A stretch of DNA of 64,000 nucleotides, taken from Apoderus coryli. Its lineage: Eukaryota; Arthropoda; Insecta; Coleoptera; Attelabidae. Both the position numbers and the translations under genes were made by a program. The stretch spans positions 7,422,428 through 7,486,427 of the forward strand of contig OU452211.1 in NCBI GenBank assembly GCA_911728435.2, given 5' to 3'. This document shows, piece after piece, positions 34,895 through 47,040 of the stretch (positions are counted from its first letter, which is position 1; each line of letters begins with the position of its first letter). Below the pieces are notes generated by a model. That model did no database searches and had not been told where the DNA came from. It saw nothing but the letters and a program-made list of their open reading frames with translations.

Positions 34895-36043
34895 ATGTCG
34901 CGAAGATTTGGTATTGCATCTGACGATGCAATTAATGATATTATATCTAATAATATACCAAAAAATACAATCAAATCAAAAAATGTGTATGGAAAATATT
35001 TCTCGAGTTCTGTGCAACCAGAGAATACGAACTAAATGCTGAAATTACTTTGCATAATTTGGCTAATATATTGAAATACTACGAGTAGGCTACTTCAGGA
35101 AAAATACTTCAATGACTTCAAACTTATATTCGACCCGTTTACCAGTGTGATATTCAAAAATGCGCGAGATGCAAGAAATGCAAAACGTAAAAGATTACAG
35201 CAGGATCCAAACAAACGAAAATGCAGTTCATCAAATTTGAGTTCAAGTGATTTGGCTAGAATCATTGGATTTTGGGATGAATGTACACCAGAAGGTTTAC
35301 AATTTTTTTTTACCATATTGTAGCTGTTGAGTTAGCTTGGCGAGGTGGTGAACCAGCTGATTGCCTTATAGATTATTTCCCGATTGAGAAAAATAATGAT
35401 GGAACGCCAACCAACAGAATTGAATACAATCCAATATTCAGTAAAACATGCCAAGGAGGATCGAAAAGTTGTACAAATAGTAAGTGGCTTGTTCCAAATA
35501 TTGCAAACGAAAGTGCATACCCTGTTCGGTTATTCCATAAATTATTGTCCCAAAGGGGGAAAAATATCCAGTCGCCTATTCTTGAGACCAAATCGTTTCT
35601 GGAAATCGGAAAGTGACACATGGTTTGACAATATACCGGTAGGCAAGAACACAATTAATATGTGGACCAAATCATCTGCGCAAGCTATTGGTTTGGACAC
35701 TAAGTGTAAAAAGATATCCAATCATTCGAACAGATCAACTGCAGTTAGCCATTTGGCAAATAAAGGAATTCCTGAACAGCAATTAATAAAAATCACAGGA
35801 CATAGCAGCTCTAATTCAATTAAACCGTACTTGAATATTAACCAAGGACTCCATAGTGAAATAATCAACACCATGCGAGGAATTTCTTCGACAGTGGAAA
35901 TTAACAATCCGTCAACTTCAACAAACTCTTCTTCCAATTTAACATTTACCAATTGTACTTTTCACAACTGTAGTTTTAAATATACCTACATGAATAATAT
36001 TTGTTTGATTAAAACTAATACATTTTGTATTGAAAATTATTAA
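34895..36043 (+). pseudogene. Crypton tyrosine recombinase, broken
   Basis: ATG at 34895 (MSRRFGIASDDAINDIISNN) is the start used by copies 1 and 3. A shift near 34985 ends the frame; about 95 bases are missing near 35075. ECTPEGLQ then runs over a run of nine T. The VAVELAWRGGEPADC part (catalytic Arg) is in the -1 frame. A four-base loss near 35575 shifts it again, so the last 219 codons (35384-36043) carry SNHSNRSTAVSHLANKG (H-x-x-R) and ITGHSSSNSIKPYL (His, Tyr) intact. The natural stop seen in copies 1 and 4 after NCSFK is replaced, extending the frame by 21 codons. Confidence 0.75.
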
Positions 36044-36110
36044 ACGTCAGATTGACAATCAAATTTTAGGATAGCTACAAAGTAAAAAATTATCTTATCG
36101 AATACTTTTC

Positions 36111-36263
36111 GGGCCTTGATAAATACTCAAAATTTTGTCATAGAGAATCCTTCTAGCGAGTTGCTCAAGGATAATAGCCCTCGGCCTGCGGCCTTGGGCT
36201 ATTATCAAGCAACACGCTTTCGGCATTCTCTATGACAAAATTATCTCGGTATTATCAAGACCC
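36111..36263. repeat. Crypton terminal palindrome (copy 2)
   Basis: The 76-base left arm (36111-36186, gggccttgataaatactc...) and 74-base right arm (36190-36263, ...ggtattatcaagaccc) pair around ggcc-tgc-ggcc. Conserved stretches are the gtcatagagaat/attctctatgac and ggataatagccc/gggctattatc blocks. Confidence 0.85.
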
Positions 36264-36579
36264 TAGGGGTATTACAACTGAAAATGAGTGACTCTGAATG
36301 TGAATCTCTTGATAAAGCATGGAATGTTGGAATAACCACTATAATTCCAGATAAATCCAGAAAACGGTATGAAAATACTTATAAAAATAGCAAATATGAT
36401 AATTCAAAATAATGACGTCAACATAAATTGGCAATGGCATACTGTCGTGAATTTACTTCCGGCGTGGATATGGTTGTCATCGAGTAAATAATGTCACTTG
36501 CTGTCATAAAGACAGACATGGTAAACAATCAAAAAAGGTCGGTCGTACTAAAAGAATGTTTTTGCAAAACCTACAACTC

Positions 36580-36790
36580 TGCATTCAGTCGGTTAAGTGC
36601 CAAACTATGGAGATTTTTCTTGAATAATTTTAAATAACAGCTAAAAACACTGAAAACTTGTTTAAACCATTACATGTTATATACCACCTATTTTTGAACT
36701 GACAAGGCTTTAAATTTAACAAAAAAAAATCCAGGTCCGTATTGAAAAAAATCAAATTGATGGTGGTTTCTTAAAAACGATAATAATAAT
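36580..36790. repeat. Dispersed repeat with the empty piggyBac target site
   Basis: Matches, inverted, 57540-57660 plus 57983-58190, which flank the piggyBac MITE. At 36630-36633 a single TTAA occurs where the other copy carries the insertion between two TTAA copies. Confidence 0.8.
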
Positions 36791-37089
36791 ATAGTGACTA
36801 TTGGATTTATTACAAGGTGGACTATGGATCAAGCTTTATCATCGTATGCCAACGTTTTCACAAATTTTATCATCTTAATGCAACAAATCAAAGTTCCTTT
36901 TCGATGATATTATAGAGTTTTAGGAATGAGAGTAGAGAGTAAAGACGGAAATATATCGAAAGAAACAAGAATTTAATTTGGAACTAAAATAATTCCTTTA
37001 GATACCTACTGACACATCTTTCTTAAACACTCTGTATATCCTTATTTAAATTAAAACAAAATAATTCAAATTATATTTTGAAGTATTCA

Positions 37090-37390
37090 TATATGGAGAT
37101 ATTTTCCAAGAAATGTGGGTAACCAAGCTGGAAACTAAACGATGTTACGAGGGTGGTTTTATTAGTGAGCTGTTGGGGAGAGATTTGAACCAGAAACGAC
37201 CGCATTTGGCAAAGAACAAAGTGTTGTTTCATCAGGACAATGCATGAGTACAAAAACTGATCTGCTACCTAATGCGACTATTTCCTGTTTTCAGATGAAG
37301 TAATCTGAGGCCTATTTTGACGAGAAAGGGCAATCGTACTACAAAAGTGGTATCCAAAATTTGGAAAAACGCTATCCTCATTGTATTGCC
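37090..37390 (+). pseudogene. Mariner-type transposase fragment
   Basis: The plus strand reads KRPHLAKNKVLFHQDNA (second catalytic Asp block, followed by a stop), loses the third-Asp region, and ends FDEKGQSYYKSGIQNLEKRY, the usual C-terminal block (KSYYxxGIxxLExRYxKCI). At least two frameshifts. Confidence 0.7.
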
Positions 37391-38215
37391 CTCGAATAAT
37401 AAAAATTAAATCGAGTTTTGTCAAAATTTTGTTTTTTTCTTACATATCGTACGGACTTAATGAATGACCATGTGATGAACAGCAAACAGCTAAAAATATG
37501 AAGCAGTGACATGAGTAAAATTTTGATTTGATTGTCATGTTTATAAGGTTTTAATAAAGAAAACAGGTCACAAACCAAGAAAATTCAATTTTATAGTAGA
37601 AAAATAGAGTGAATTTTTGGAACAAAAAAAACACCCTGGTATATTAAATTTAAATTAATTTAATTACGCCTCTATTAATTCAATTCAATTAATCAATATG
37701 CATGAGAGTGTTTAAATATTTTAAAATAGATAACGACATTAGTATGATTGATGTTGTCTTTTGTCTTCGAATAGCGTTAGATTTCGTGCAATTTATAATA
37801 AATAATACGATTGTACTATATGAAACTATTAATCAACACATCAAAAGACGCTGTACCGCGTAAAAAAGGAAGCCTAACAAGTCATAATAGTGTATTATTA
37901 AATAATATACCTAATGTAGAAATTTAAAAAGATTCCTTGCGACGGACGGCATGAAAACACCTCCAGAATTGCATTCTCCGACGCATAAATTGGTAGATAT
38001 GCAGTTAAATGCATCATGTCTCTTAGTCTAAATTTATTTATTAAAAGTATTACGAATAAACTGGGTATCACATATCTCTCGATGTTTGGAATTCGCTTCT
38101 AAACTAATGTGGTTATGTTTAGAATATAACAATAATAAATATTTTAGAGAAATCAACATTTTATTTTTGACCCATTAAACTTTATTGTTATTGAGAAAAG
38201 TGATGATTTTTATTT
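37391..38215. other. Unassigned intron DNA
   Basis: An end-like motif (aaaacaccctggtat near 37628) may close the mariner before it. No gene is recognised. Confidence 0.4.
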
Positions 38216-38219
38216 TCAG

Positions 38220-38521
38220 GTACAGAAATTTGGACCGATTGCTGGCGAGGCTATAGTGCCTGACGAATTTGGGAGGTGCATCTCAGTATATTCACAAAAC
38301 AGTGAACCACTCTCGGAATTTTGTAGACCTAAACACCGGAGTATGCACTAACCACATTGAAGGTCACTGGTCATGCCTTAAACAGTCGTCTAGGAGTTAT
38401 GCAGTCGATTTTTGTGGAAGAATATGTCGACCAATTTATGTGGTGGCAAGTTTTTGGGCCCACACCTACTGCGCGGTTTGAGAACATGATGGCACAAATA
38501 TCTGCACGATATCCAGTGTAA
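38220..38521 (+). pseudogene. Merlin/IS1595-type (ISXO2-like) transposase, last exon
   Basis: A good acceptor (gatttttattttcag) precedes GTEIWTDCWRGYSAL (a catalytic Asp), then after shifts YIHKTVNHSRNFVD, TGVCTNHIEGHWSCLKQSSR (the N-x-I-E-G-x-W block with the catalytic Glu), and EEYVDQFMWWQVFGPTPT, ending at TAA 38519-38521. This order is that of the ISXO2-like/IS1595 domain found in Merlin transposons of animals. The N-terminal half is absent, and two frameshifts are visible (near 38262 and 38390). Confidence 0.7.
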
Positions 38522-39129
38522 ATAGGTAATTTTTTTTATTTTCTTTATTATTACTTTCAGTTTTTAAAGTACAATTACACAATACTAGTGCGGTACAATT
38601 AAAACTCAGTGAAAATAAAATCACTTGGCAACACTGTAAATACTGTGTGATGTTATTAGCGTATTTTTACTACTGCGTTGCGTGAACGTCTTGTTTTATT
38701 CAACTTTTAAAATCATTTTGTCCTTTCAAAAGTGCTTTATCCATAATTTTTTTTAAAGTGTTCTATTACAATAGAGCTTTTAAGTAAAAAAAAAATTTTG
38801 CGAAATTCCGTGGGTCCCCAACTTTACCAGACCCAAAACAATTATTTATAATTTATATTTTTTATTACACTTGTCACAATTGTCATGTGGATTATGAGTT
38901 GTCAGATATCTCAGATTTTTGGCATCGTTGTCAGATTTAGTTTAGGGTAGCATATAAAATATGTAATATATTTATCGGAAAGAATATTTTCGTGAAAGTG
39001 AATTGAAAGTAAAGTTTTTGTGAAAGAAATTTGAAAATAAAGCTTGGATAATTTAAGTTTGTGGTTAAATAAATATTTGAACTTGTTTTGAGTGTGTAAA
39101 TATATTCCGAATTGATCAATTGATTTTGC
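38522..39129. other. Unassigned intron DNA
   Basis: No recognised domain or repeat; two overlapping AT-driven frames at 38911-39234. Confidence 0.4.
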
Positions 39130-39435
39130 TATTACTAAAGTGTGGCAACGGCGCTTTTTGTAAATTTTCTTAGTTGTCCAATTTTGAATGAATTGAATTG
39201 AATGAAATATAATTAATATGGATTTTTTCGACAACGTAATTATTTTAGCAAAGATAGAATAAAATAAACTTGGGGAAATTGAATTTATGTTTAAATTAGC
39301 ATCTTCACGTGTGTAGGGTCTAAATATATTTCGGATTAATTACGGTATTGCAGAAATAATAAGTACGAGGTGTAGGATAAAGATAATTTGAAAGACATTC
39401 TGGCAGCAAAGCAATGTAATGTTGTTTAACCGAGT
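39130..39435. repeat. Dispersed repeat shared with the 174-bp array element
   Basis: About 300 bp match 59330-59598 (ataaacttggggaaatt, cggattaattacggtatt, acgaggtgtaggata). Both end at tgttgttta; here unrelated DNA follows, while at 59598 the tandem array begins. Confidence 0.75.
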
Positions 39436-40679
39436 AAATTCCATAAGAATAACACACAAATCTGTTTTATTTTCTACTGACTTTACTTTAATGAAAAATG
39501 TGACGATTTGGGAACTATTTTAAAAATGTGTCCCTTCAAGGGGTATGTGCCTGTTCATTGTGTTAATTTGTTTTATTTTAATTTTAGTTTTATAACCTGA
39601 AGAAGACAACAGTTTTACGTTGCCGTATGTTGTTTAATTAGGTATACAAAAAATGCTTTTGGCGTTAAATAACATTTAGTTAAGAAAAAATATAAATTAA
39701 GGACCACTGAAACTGCTTTTTTCCCTTTTTTGATTTGGAGAAATTTTTAGACATTTTTTTTATTTTATAAATTTAAAAAAATATTTTGATTTAACAAATA
39801 ACTTTAACACCTCCGATATTTTTAAGCGATTTTTCACAGAACCTCCGCAGATGTCGATTTTTATTTCCAAGGTTGCATTTTTTAAACATAGGTTCATTGA
39901 TATACCGGGTGAGTCAGTTTTTTTTAACAGGACTTTAACAGGTGCAAAGAAAATTTTTTTTCAAGAACATTTTATATGAATATGGGTCCACAAAGGCTTA
40001 GTTAGAAAGATCATGAGCTTGCAGGCCAATCTTTGAAAAAAAAAATTGTTTAATGAAAACAAAAATTTCTAAAATAGTCTCTTTTTGTCAATTTTCTCGG
40101 GAATGGTATGGTACTATTATTACGTAGTATGAGCTAAGATTTAAGAATTTATACACACAGCATTTCAACAAATTAGCTTCCTATAAATTTTTGATAGCAA
40201 AACATCAAGTCTAGACCCCCCGTATCTACTCTTCTGAACTAGAAAAATATTCGAATGGCAGGCTTAATAGTAGCAATTAAGAATATAAAATACTGTACCA
40301 AATGTTGTGCGATGTCGATAACCCATTCCGGAATTACGAATAAAAAGGTAAGTGCCTTAACATTAAATCAACACCATGTACCTGTCTTAGTAAGATTTTG
40401 CGGGCAACTGTTCAAACACGTAGGATTTTACATTTTGGTTGTTGGTAAAATAAATCCACAAACGAGGTTTTCTAAATTGCCTTATTTGAATAAGTGACCA
40501 AATTGTTTAGCTTTATGAAAAAAATACTGCTTGAATAATAAAATCGACGTTTTCCAGGGTTCTCCTAAAAACCGTGGTAAAAACTATTAAATGGGCAACG
40601 TAATATATTAAAATTAAAAATTAAGTCTAATAATTAAGTTATTTAAAATTTAATTTACAACATTCAAGCGACAAGTTTG
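39436..40679. other. Unassigned; one transposon-end-like motif
   Basis: ataccgggtgagtcag at about 39901 looks like a mariner-type end, without a readable transposase. The 80-codon frame at 40255-40497 is unknown. Confidence 0.4.
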
Positions 40680-41412
40680 GATATTCCTCATGGATCTGTC
40701 TTGGGGCCTATGTTAATTATTTTATTATTATTATTATTAAGTTCGAAGGTGTCCCATCCAGTAGAAATCAATTATTCTTCGGACTAACCTAGTATCTGAT
40801 ATCGTTGAAATCAAACAAATGTCAGCAGCATCAATAGAATTATGAAACATATTTTGACTATTGTCTATCTCTTATCTTAACCAATTTATCAACAAATTTC
40901 ATGTTATTAAAAAGGTCGTTATAATATATTCTGTTATTTCAATTTTGGGACAATCACAATTTGTCACACAGAACAAACAGCACAAGATAATAATTCATGA
41001 GTGAACTATTTCTAAAAATAAATGTACCTTATTATTCTTTTTATCTGTTAGCGTTATTATTATTATTTATTTCTAAAGGTAGTAGAATAGTTTGTCTGTC
41101 TGAGTGTATGCAGGACAGAAGCTGTATTTCTGAATGTTTCGATAAAATCTCGAATTCTAAATTAACTTGAACAGTGTTGTATAGTGAGGTACGAGTATAC
41201 AGGCAAGAATGTAATTTAATAACTTCAAATGTGTAGGCGTTCGAAGACAGGACTGGCCTCCATAAAGCATAATATGCTATTATAACAGAAACCAAAATAA
41301 ATGTTTCTTTTTTGGTTGGGAAACGTGCGTGGTGAACTGTTTAGGTATCCCTCATGGCTCTGTTTTGGAGCCTATGTTATTTATTTTATATGTAAATGAA
41401 CTCCTGCCTTCA
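40680..41412 (+). pseudogene. Two LINE reverse-transcriptase scraps
   Basis: At about 40682 and again at 41345 the plus strand reads IPHGSVLGPML and GIPHGSVLEPMLFILYVNEL, the motif before the YADD loop. Each is followed by unrelated DNA. They may be one insertion split, or two separate truncated ones. Confidence 0.5.
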
Positions 41413-41653
41413 TAGTGGAATATTGTCTTGGTGAGACTTCGATGCATAGTACTGATGTTTTTAAGGAATTGTCATCTTGCTCCGCAAACAGCTTGTATTT
41501 AAGTTATTCTAACACCTTTTATTTACGTTTTCATTGTAGGTACAATGGTGTGATTGATTTTTATGTACCTACGTAAAGTGCATGTAAGTGGCTTATCGAT
41601 GAACATTTGCATGAATTTATCAGACGTACTACACTTACTATTTTCTTGCCTGG

Positions 41654-41775
41654 AATATTCCTAATTTGATCGAATATTTTGAGAGTTAAGTTCATTCTAA
41701 ATATTCCTAATTTTATCGAATATTTTTAGAGTTAAGTTCAATGTGAATATTCCTAATTTTATCCAATATTTTGAT
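41654..41775. repeat. Short tandem repeat, 46-47 bp period
   Basis: aatattcctaatttnatc..aatatttt..agagttaagttca occurs from 41654, 41700 and 41747, giving about 2.6 units. Confidence 0.85.
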
Positions 41776-42002
41776 ATAATATAGTGACATAGAGATGCTG
41801 TTGGATTTTGTTAATATATCAACCCTTCTATAACCAAAGAATTAGACATCATTGATTTGGTAGATTTTTGAATCTACCATTTAATTTAAGACATCGCCAA
41901 GGTATATTACAAGCTGTGTTCTGATTTACGAAGCTTTCCGGACTAATTCAACGCTGATGGAAGAGAGAGCTTATTCATGAATATCTAAATACAATTACAA
42001 CC

Positions 42003-42013
42003 ACTGCTTCAGC

Positions 42014-42052
<39 letters not shown>

Positions 42053-43021
42053 TGGACTTTATTGCATTATATCAAAAAGCACAATTGGCGAAGTTGAGAC
42101 TAGGTCTCCTAGCTTAACCTGACTATTCTACAACATTTATATTAAGTAGCAAATGTGAAAAAAAAAACAAAATTAAATAAATACAATTCCAACCTATAAC
42201 ACTGCAGTAATTACATAATATATAGAAATACAACATAATATAACACACAAATCAAGTACCAAGTTAATCACACAAATTCCAACTTACTGAACATACATGG
42301 GCGTAACAATTTAGACTCCTCAGGAATTCTATTATACATGCAGGAAACCGTGTATAATAGAGTGCCTTAGATCTAGGTGGTGCTGATCATGACGAAATTT
42401 AACATTTTGATGTAGATATTTGGGCAATTTCAAGACTATGACCTTGTTAAATAAGACATACATTTGATATATTCTGCGTTCCTTCATCGTAAACCATCCA
42501 ATTTCACGCAACTTCGCAGATACTCCTCTTTCAAACTTGCGAATTCCGCCTATTAACAGCACACAACAGTTTTGAATTTGCTGTATACGTTTTTCATCAG
42601 TACTTAGTAAACAAGGTGTATAAACGGCACTACAATAATTAAAATGTGACAAAACTAAAGAATCACACAGCATTTTCCTCACCTCCTCACTAAGCACATC
42701 GCGTTGACTATAAATTAATCTCAAACTCATAAAGGCCTTTTGCACACAGCTACTGACATGTCTCGTAAATCGTAGTTCAGTGTCTAACACCAATCCAAGA
42801 CTTTTTTCATATCTAACAAAAGAAATCCGGCCACCTGCCATACTTGGTGTTAACTGATTTTCGATAATCGTGCGCAAATGCGGTTTACAAAATAGCATAG
42901 CCTTAGATTTTTCCGGATTTATTGTCAGACAGTGACCCACCGATACTTCCTTCACACTTTTTAGGTCATCATTAAGTTGTTTGTTTGAATTTTCCATATT
43001 ATTGATATCAATATTAATCAA
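42003..43021 (-). pseudogene. LINE reverse transcriptase C-terminal half, 229 open codons
   Basis: The minus-strand frame 42332-43021 is open and starts just after the catalytic YADD region. It reads LTINPEKSKAMLFCK, then VRYEKSLGLVLDTELRFTRH, VLSHFNYCSAVYTPCL, and RIQQIQNCCVLLIGGIRKFE, typical thumb and C-terminal blocks of CR1-like LINEs. The 3' end is a 33-base aat repeat (about 42014-42050) and ttggactttattgc. It lacks all upstream domains. The uninterrupted frame suggests a younger insertion than its neighbours. Confidence 0.75.
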
Positions 43022-44244
43022 TAAAAATAATTTCCCTAAAAAGCTACGAACGACAAACAGTTTTCGGTTTAATTTCGGAAAACTTTTATCGACTTTTTAA
43101 TTACTGATAATTTTTCTTTCTATTTCTTATTAAATAAATTTGCACTCAAATTTCGGAACATTAAATTTGTGAACCACTACGGCTCTTTTTTAGTAAATTA
43201 CTCTTGAACTGCAATCTTTAGATTTGTGATAGATGTGTATAAATGTTTCCTATGCATCTGATTTCTTGAAAATTCTTGCTAAATTACATGCGACAAGGAA
43301 AGAACGTTCTTGCATTTCGTAACGCAACTACTTCTTGCTTATTACTTACTCCAGGTCTGCGTTAGTAGATTTTTACCAATAACTCTATATAAGGATATGT
43401 TTATTTGCTGAAAAGTACTATCCGTAGCCTACAGACGTTTTAATTAATATTTTATATCGAAGCGTTACTAAAACAATATTAAGTAAAACGAAACTATGGT
43501 ATAACCCGCGGCTATTATTATACATTCAACAGAAACTACCAATGATTTCATACTGTGGGCTGAATCATAACTTATTTTACATGAAACACAAATTTTTAAT
43601 TAGATTTATCAGTGTACAACATCAGCATTATACAGGATGGATATCTAAAAACCAGTTACATAAAATATATGACCAACAGTAAGAGATGTATTACCTATAG
43701 AATAATCCTTTTGATCAAGGCAGAAACTAAAATCATAGGGCACACACCATCAAATGTTATGAGCATTGTTGCGGTGTCAAAATCTTTATTACAAACAACA
43801 CATTGCGCAGACTAAATAATTTTGGTGCTGGTAAAACGCTTTCTAAATAAAACTAAATACGGATATTGGTGTAGCTTCAATACGACCCATGATTCAGGCA
43901 CCAGCGGCGTACGTATTTTATAAAACAATATTATTTTATTTTTATTGTTCATGTTTGTGTTCTTCTTTCGTAATAGAAACCAAAAAGAGAATGCAAATAT
44001 TTGTTTTATAGCATGCATATTTTGTTTCGTGTAAACATGCCTCTACAGTGACATCTACTTCAACATATTTTATGAGTACTATATATATTTTACTCACGTA
44101 ATTCTTTTGCTTTTACCGCATTATGTTAATCATAAAATGTTTTATTGTGTTAGCAAATTCATTGAATGTATCTTATTGGGAATTACTACAGAAATGTTCT
44201 GCCTCATCTCGTTTTGCTTTATTTAAAAAGAGACTAACACTAGT
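43022..44244. other. Unassigned intron DNA
   Basis: No recognised gene or repeat; short frames only. Confidence 0.4.
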
Positions 44245-44520
44245 CTCTGACAGTTTCACCTTCTGAAACAAATTCCTTAAGCAAAATACCCTTGGAGTCA
44301 TAGAAAGTTATCAATATTGCCTTGTTTCTTGACGTTTTTGTTCGTGTTTCGACTGGAAATTGTTGTTTAGTTTCAGGATCATATTTAAACCACCATGTTT
44401 CATCACCAGCTATAGTCCAATCAATAAAATCTGGATGGTTTTCAGCTGTTCAAATGAGATCTTTGCAGTCGCTAAACCAGCGATTTTTTGATCTTCATTC
44501 AACTGATGTGGAACAATACG
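44245..44520 (-). pseudogene. Mariner-type transposase fragment
   Basis: On the minus strand: VPHQLNEDQK, then PDFIDWTIAGDETWWFKYDP (first catalytic Asp), ETKQQFPVET, then IDNFYDSKGILLKEFVSEGE (the block before the second Asp). The first part ends at 44521, exactly where an inverted-repeat insert begins. Confidence 0.65.
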
Positions 44521-45003
44521 TGTTCTCATTCGTCAACTTCATTGATCTTTGTCTTTGAATCTACGTCATTGAATAAAACTGCATTTCAATCAAAGTGACA
44601 GGCATTTCTACTTTTGGTTGATCAACGAAATTGATTCAAGTGAATTGAACAGAGTGAAATCCTGTTGTAGAGTTTAGTTTGTCTTTTTGTATACATTTTT
44701 TGTGTCACATATCGAATTTTAAGTGGATGTATAATCATATATTAAATTTTCTGGAATTATAGCAGAAGTTGTTGTTCTTGGGTCTTTCGTAAATGTATCC
44801 AAGTGATCTCTAGCCAATTCTTTTTCTGATGAAGCCTTAAGATCCATGGTTTGCCTCCAAAACGCTCAATTTTCTTCTTTGCAGGTACTTTTACAATTGA
44901 TACTTTCTAGACTGCTCTTGCTGTGGAGGGATGTGAACGACGATCACACTCAACTCTATGTTGATTGATTGATATTGATCAATGAAGTTGACTAATGAAA
45001 ACG
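44521..45003. mobile_element. Candidate 483-bp MITE with 26-bp inverted ends
   Basis: tgttctcattcgtcaacttc (44521 onward) and its partner ending ttgactaatgaaaacgc (45003) pair at about 24 of 26 positions. The interior is non-coding. It starts at the break in the mariner remnant. Confidence 0.5.
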
Positions 45004-47040
45004 CGCCTTTAGCTGCATTTGAAAAAAATACACCCACTTTTCTACTGCTGCCAACGTTTAATAGATGGTGCGACGCGTTCTATGATTTAAATTAAAAGAT
45101 GAGCGCCACTGTTACGTCGCTTCATGATCCCAATGGAGCAGATTCCCGAGCTTTTCTATTTATTAAAACAGAAAAGAGTTTTTGTGGCCATTGCAGTAGT
45201 CAGTGCTCATGAACTTTTTCTATTTAATTTTTCTCAACTTGGGTTAGAGCAAAGATCCGGCATCAGTTATACATATTATGTCAGATATCAGATGGTGAGA
45301 TCTGACCTGATCTGTACCAGCTTATTACTGCCTCGCTATTATTCCAGTATGTAACAAATTGTTATTGTTGTGGGATAACGACGTCGTCTCTCTGCAAGAT
45401 GCTCTTGATGCTGATGCTATTTTGTTGGTAGGTTTCGTTTGTGTGTTTTACTACTCGTATAATATGAAGTGGGCGTGGGTACTTGTATAATATATATATA
45501 CGACTACGCGAACAGAAGATGTACAGGAGCGGATTTAAAAGCAGTCTATATAAAGCGGTTTTCCACACTTTTGATAGGGCATCTGACATCTGATCTGATG
45601 TGACGTTTTCAGCAGCAAGCATATCGGCGTTTATATTTTGAGCCTTGACAACTTTATTATTTTAGAAAGAAAAATGCTATCCCATCTACTAAAAAACTTT
45701 ATTATTGTTAGGTTTCAGCTGTTGCATGGCGCATTCCAAATCAGTACCTGTTGTATCCAGAGATAAATTTTAATAAAAGTGGCCAGATATCCACAGTTTT
45801 TACGCAAGATATTCAAGATGTTGTCCGATTTGTATTGAAAATTTTAGTCAAATTAAAGCCAAATACAGTCGACACTGTTTATAGTGAAACTCTATACAGG
45901 ATGATTCAGATTTTAAGGATCAAACTCAAACAGGAGATTCTACTTATGAAAACATGAAAAAAACTTCATATTAACATAGGTTCACAAATGTTTTGTTGTC
46001 GAGATACAGGGTGTTAAAGGTATCACCCTGATGGTGGTTTTATTCATTTATTTCCGAAATGTTTTTAGATATCGTAATGACATTTTGCAAGTGGTTCCTT
46101 TTTTACAATCTCTGTCAACAGATGTTAGAATTATTAAAAAATAAACATCAGGGGTTACGGGGGTGGAAATCTACCCTAACTTTTTTATGCAATCTTTTAT
46201 TGCAAGTTTGAGACCAGAAACTTAAAATCTAACATATTGCACGTAAAAATGTTCTTAACGCGTTCATAACGCCTAATGATAGGCAATAAAGCAGGTAAAT
46301 TTATAATAGAATAGAACTTTCTTACCTATTGATTGGAGGCTGATTTAGTGATTCAGAAATACACTCTACTATATAAAACTGACTTGTATTATGTAAAAAG
46401 AAACACGTAGAATCCATATTTCATTATAGAAAACATTTCCTGAACTACCCATATCAAATCAATACAGTTACAGAAAACAATAACGCAGAAAAGTGAGCAG
46501 ATCAATAAACAAATCCACAAAGTGATACAAACACTTGTACACATTTCTTTTATTCCTTTAGCGATTGTATATTATTGTCGAATACAAACCCAGTCAGCAG
46601 CAAAATATTATTCAAGTTCTTTCTCTCTGCGTTTTGTATAAACGAATATAAAACGATTGAAAGTGGCTCTTTTCGTTTTTTGTTTTTGGTTTATAACGCG
46701 TCCACATTCACTGTGGCTGACACTAAAGCGCTACTAAACTTTATGAGCATCAGCAGAAAACGAACGGGGCAGCCAGTGTGGCTCTTTTGCTGCTTTTTCT
46801 CTTGTATTGTCTGCATATTGTATGTTATGTGTGAGAATTTAGCATAATGCTACATTTGAACTGACTAATATACAATCTTTTGCAGATAGGATATCATACA
46901 GGTGCTAAAGTATTTAAGAATCGCCGTTGTTTGATATTGATTTATATAAAATTAGCCTTACTAGGAAAGTGTTCCCTAACAGTATGTTGATAACAAGTTC
47001 CAAACAGCAGTTCGTCTCCCTACAATGGTTGGCGATTCAA
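45004..47040. other. Unassigned intron DNA
   Basis: 45864-45896 is the inverted match of 10729-10757. End-like motifs (tacaggatgattcag 45895; tacagggtgttaaagg 46005) are present. Frames 45124-45354, 45362-45622 and 46575-46847 show no known domain. Confidence 0.4.

Larger units (their letters stand above)
34745..36285 (+). mobile_element. Crypton-type transposon, copy 2 (plus strand)
   Basis: Contains both conserved ends: the upstream block (tcacctctggattacagcg) at about 34790, and downstream the palindrome followed by accctaggggtattacaactg. Inside is the recombinase gene with internal deletions. It sits inside the grn intron, in the opposite orientation to grn. Confidence 0.8.

Noticed and set aside
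35295..35330. Small intron at the Crypton frame junction
   Set aside because: The interval is only about 18-30 bases, too short for a normal insect intron, although tttttttttaccatattgtag looks like an acceptor.
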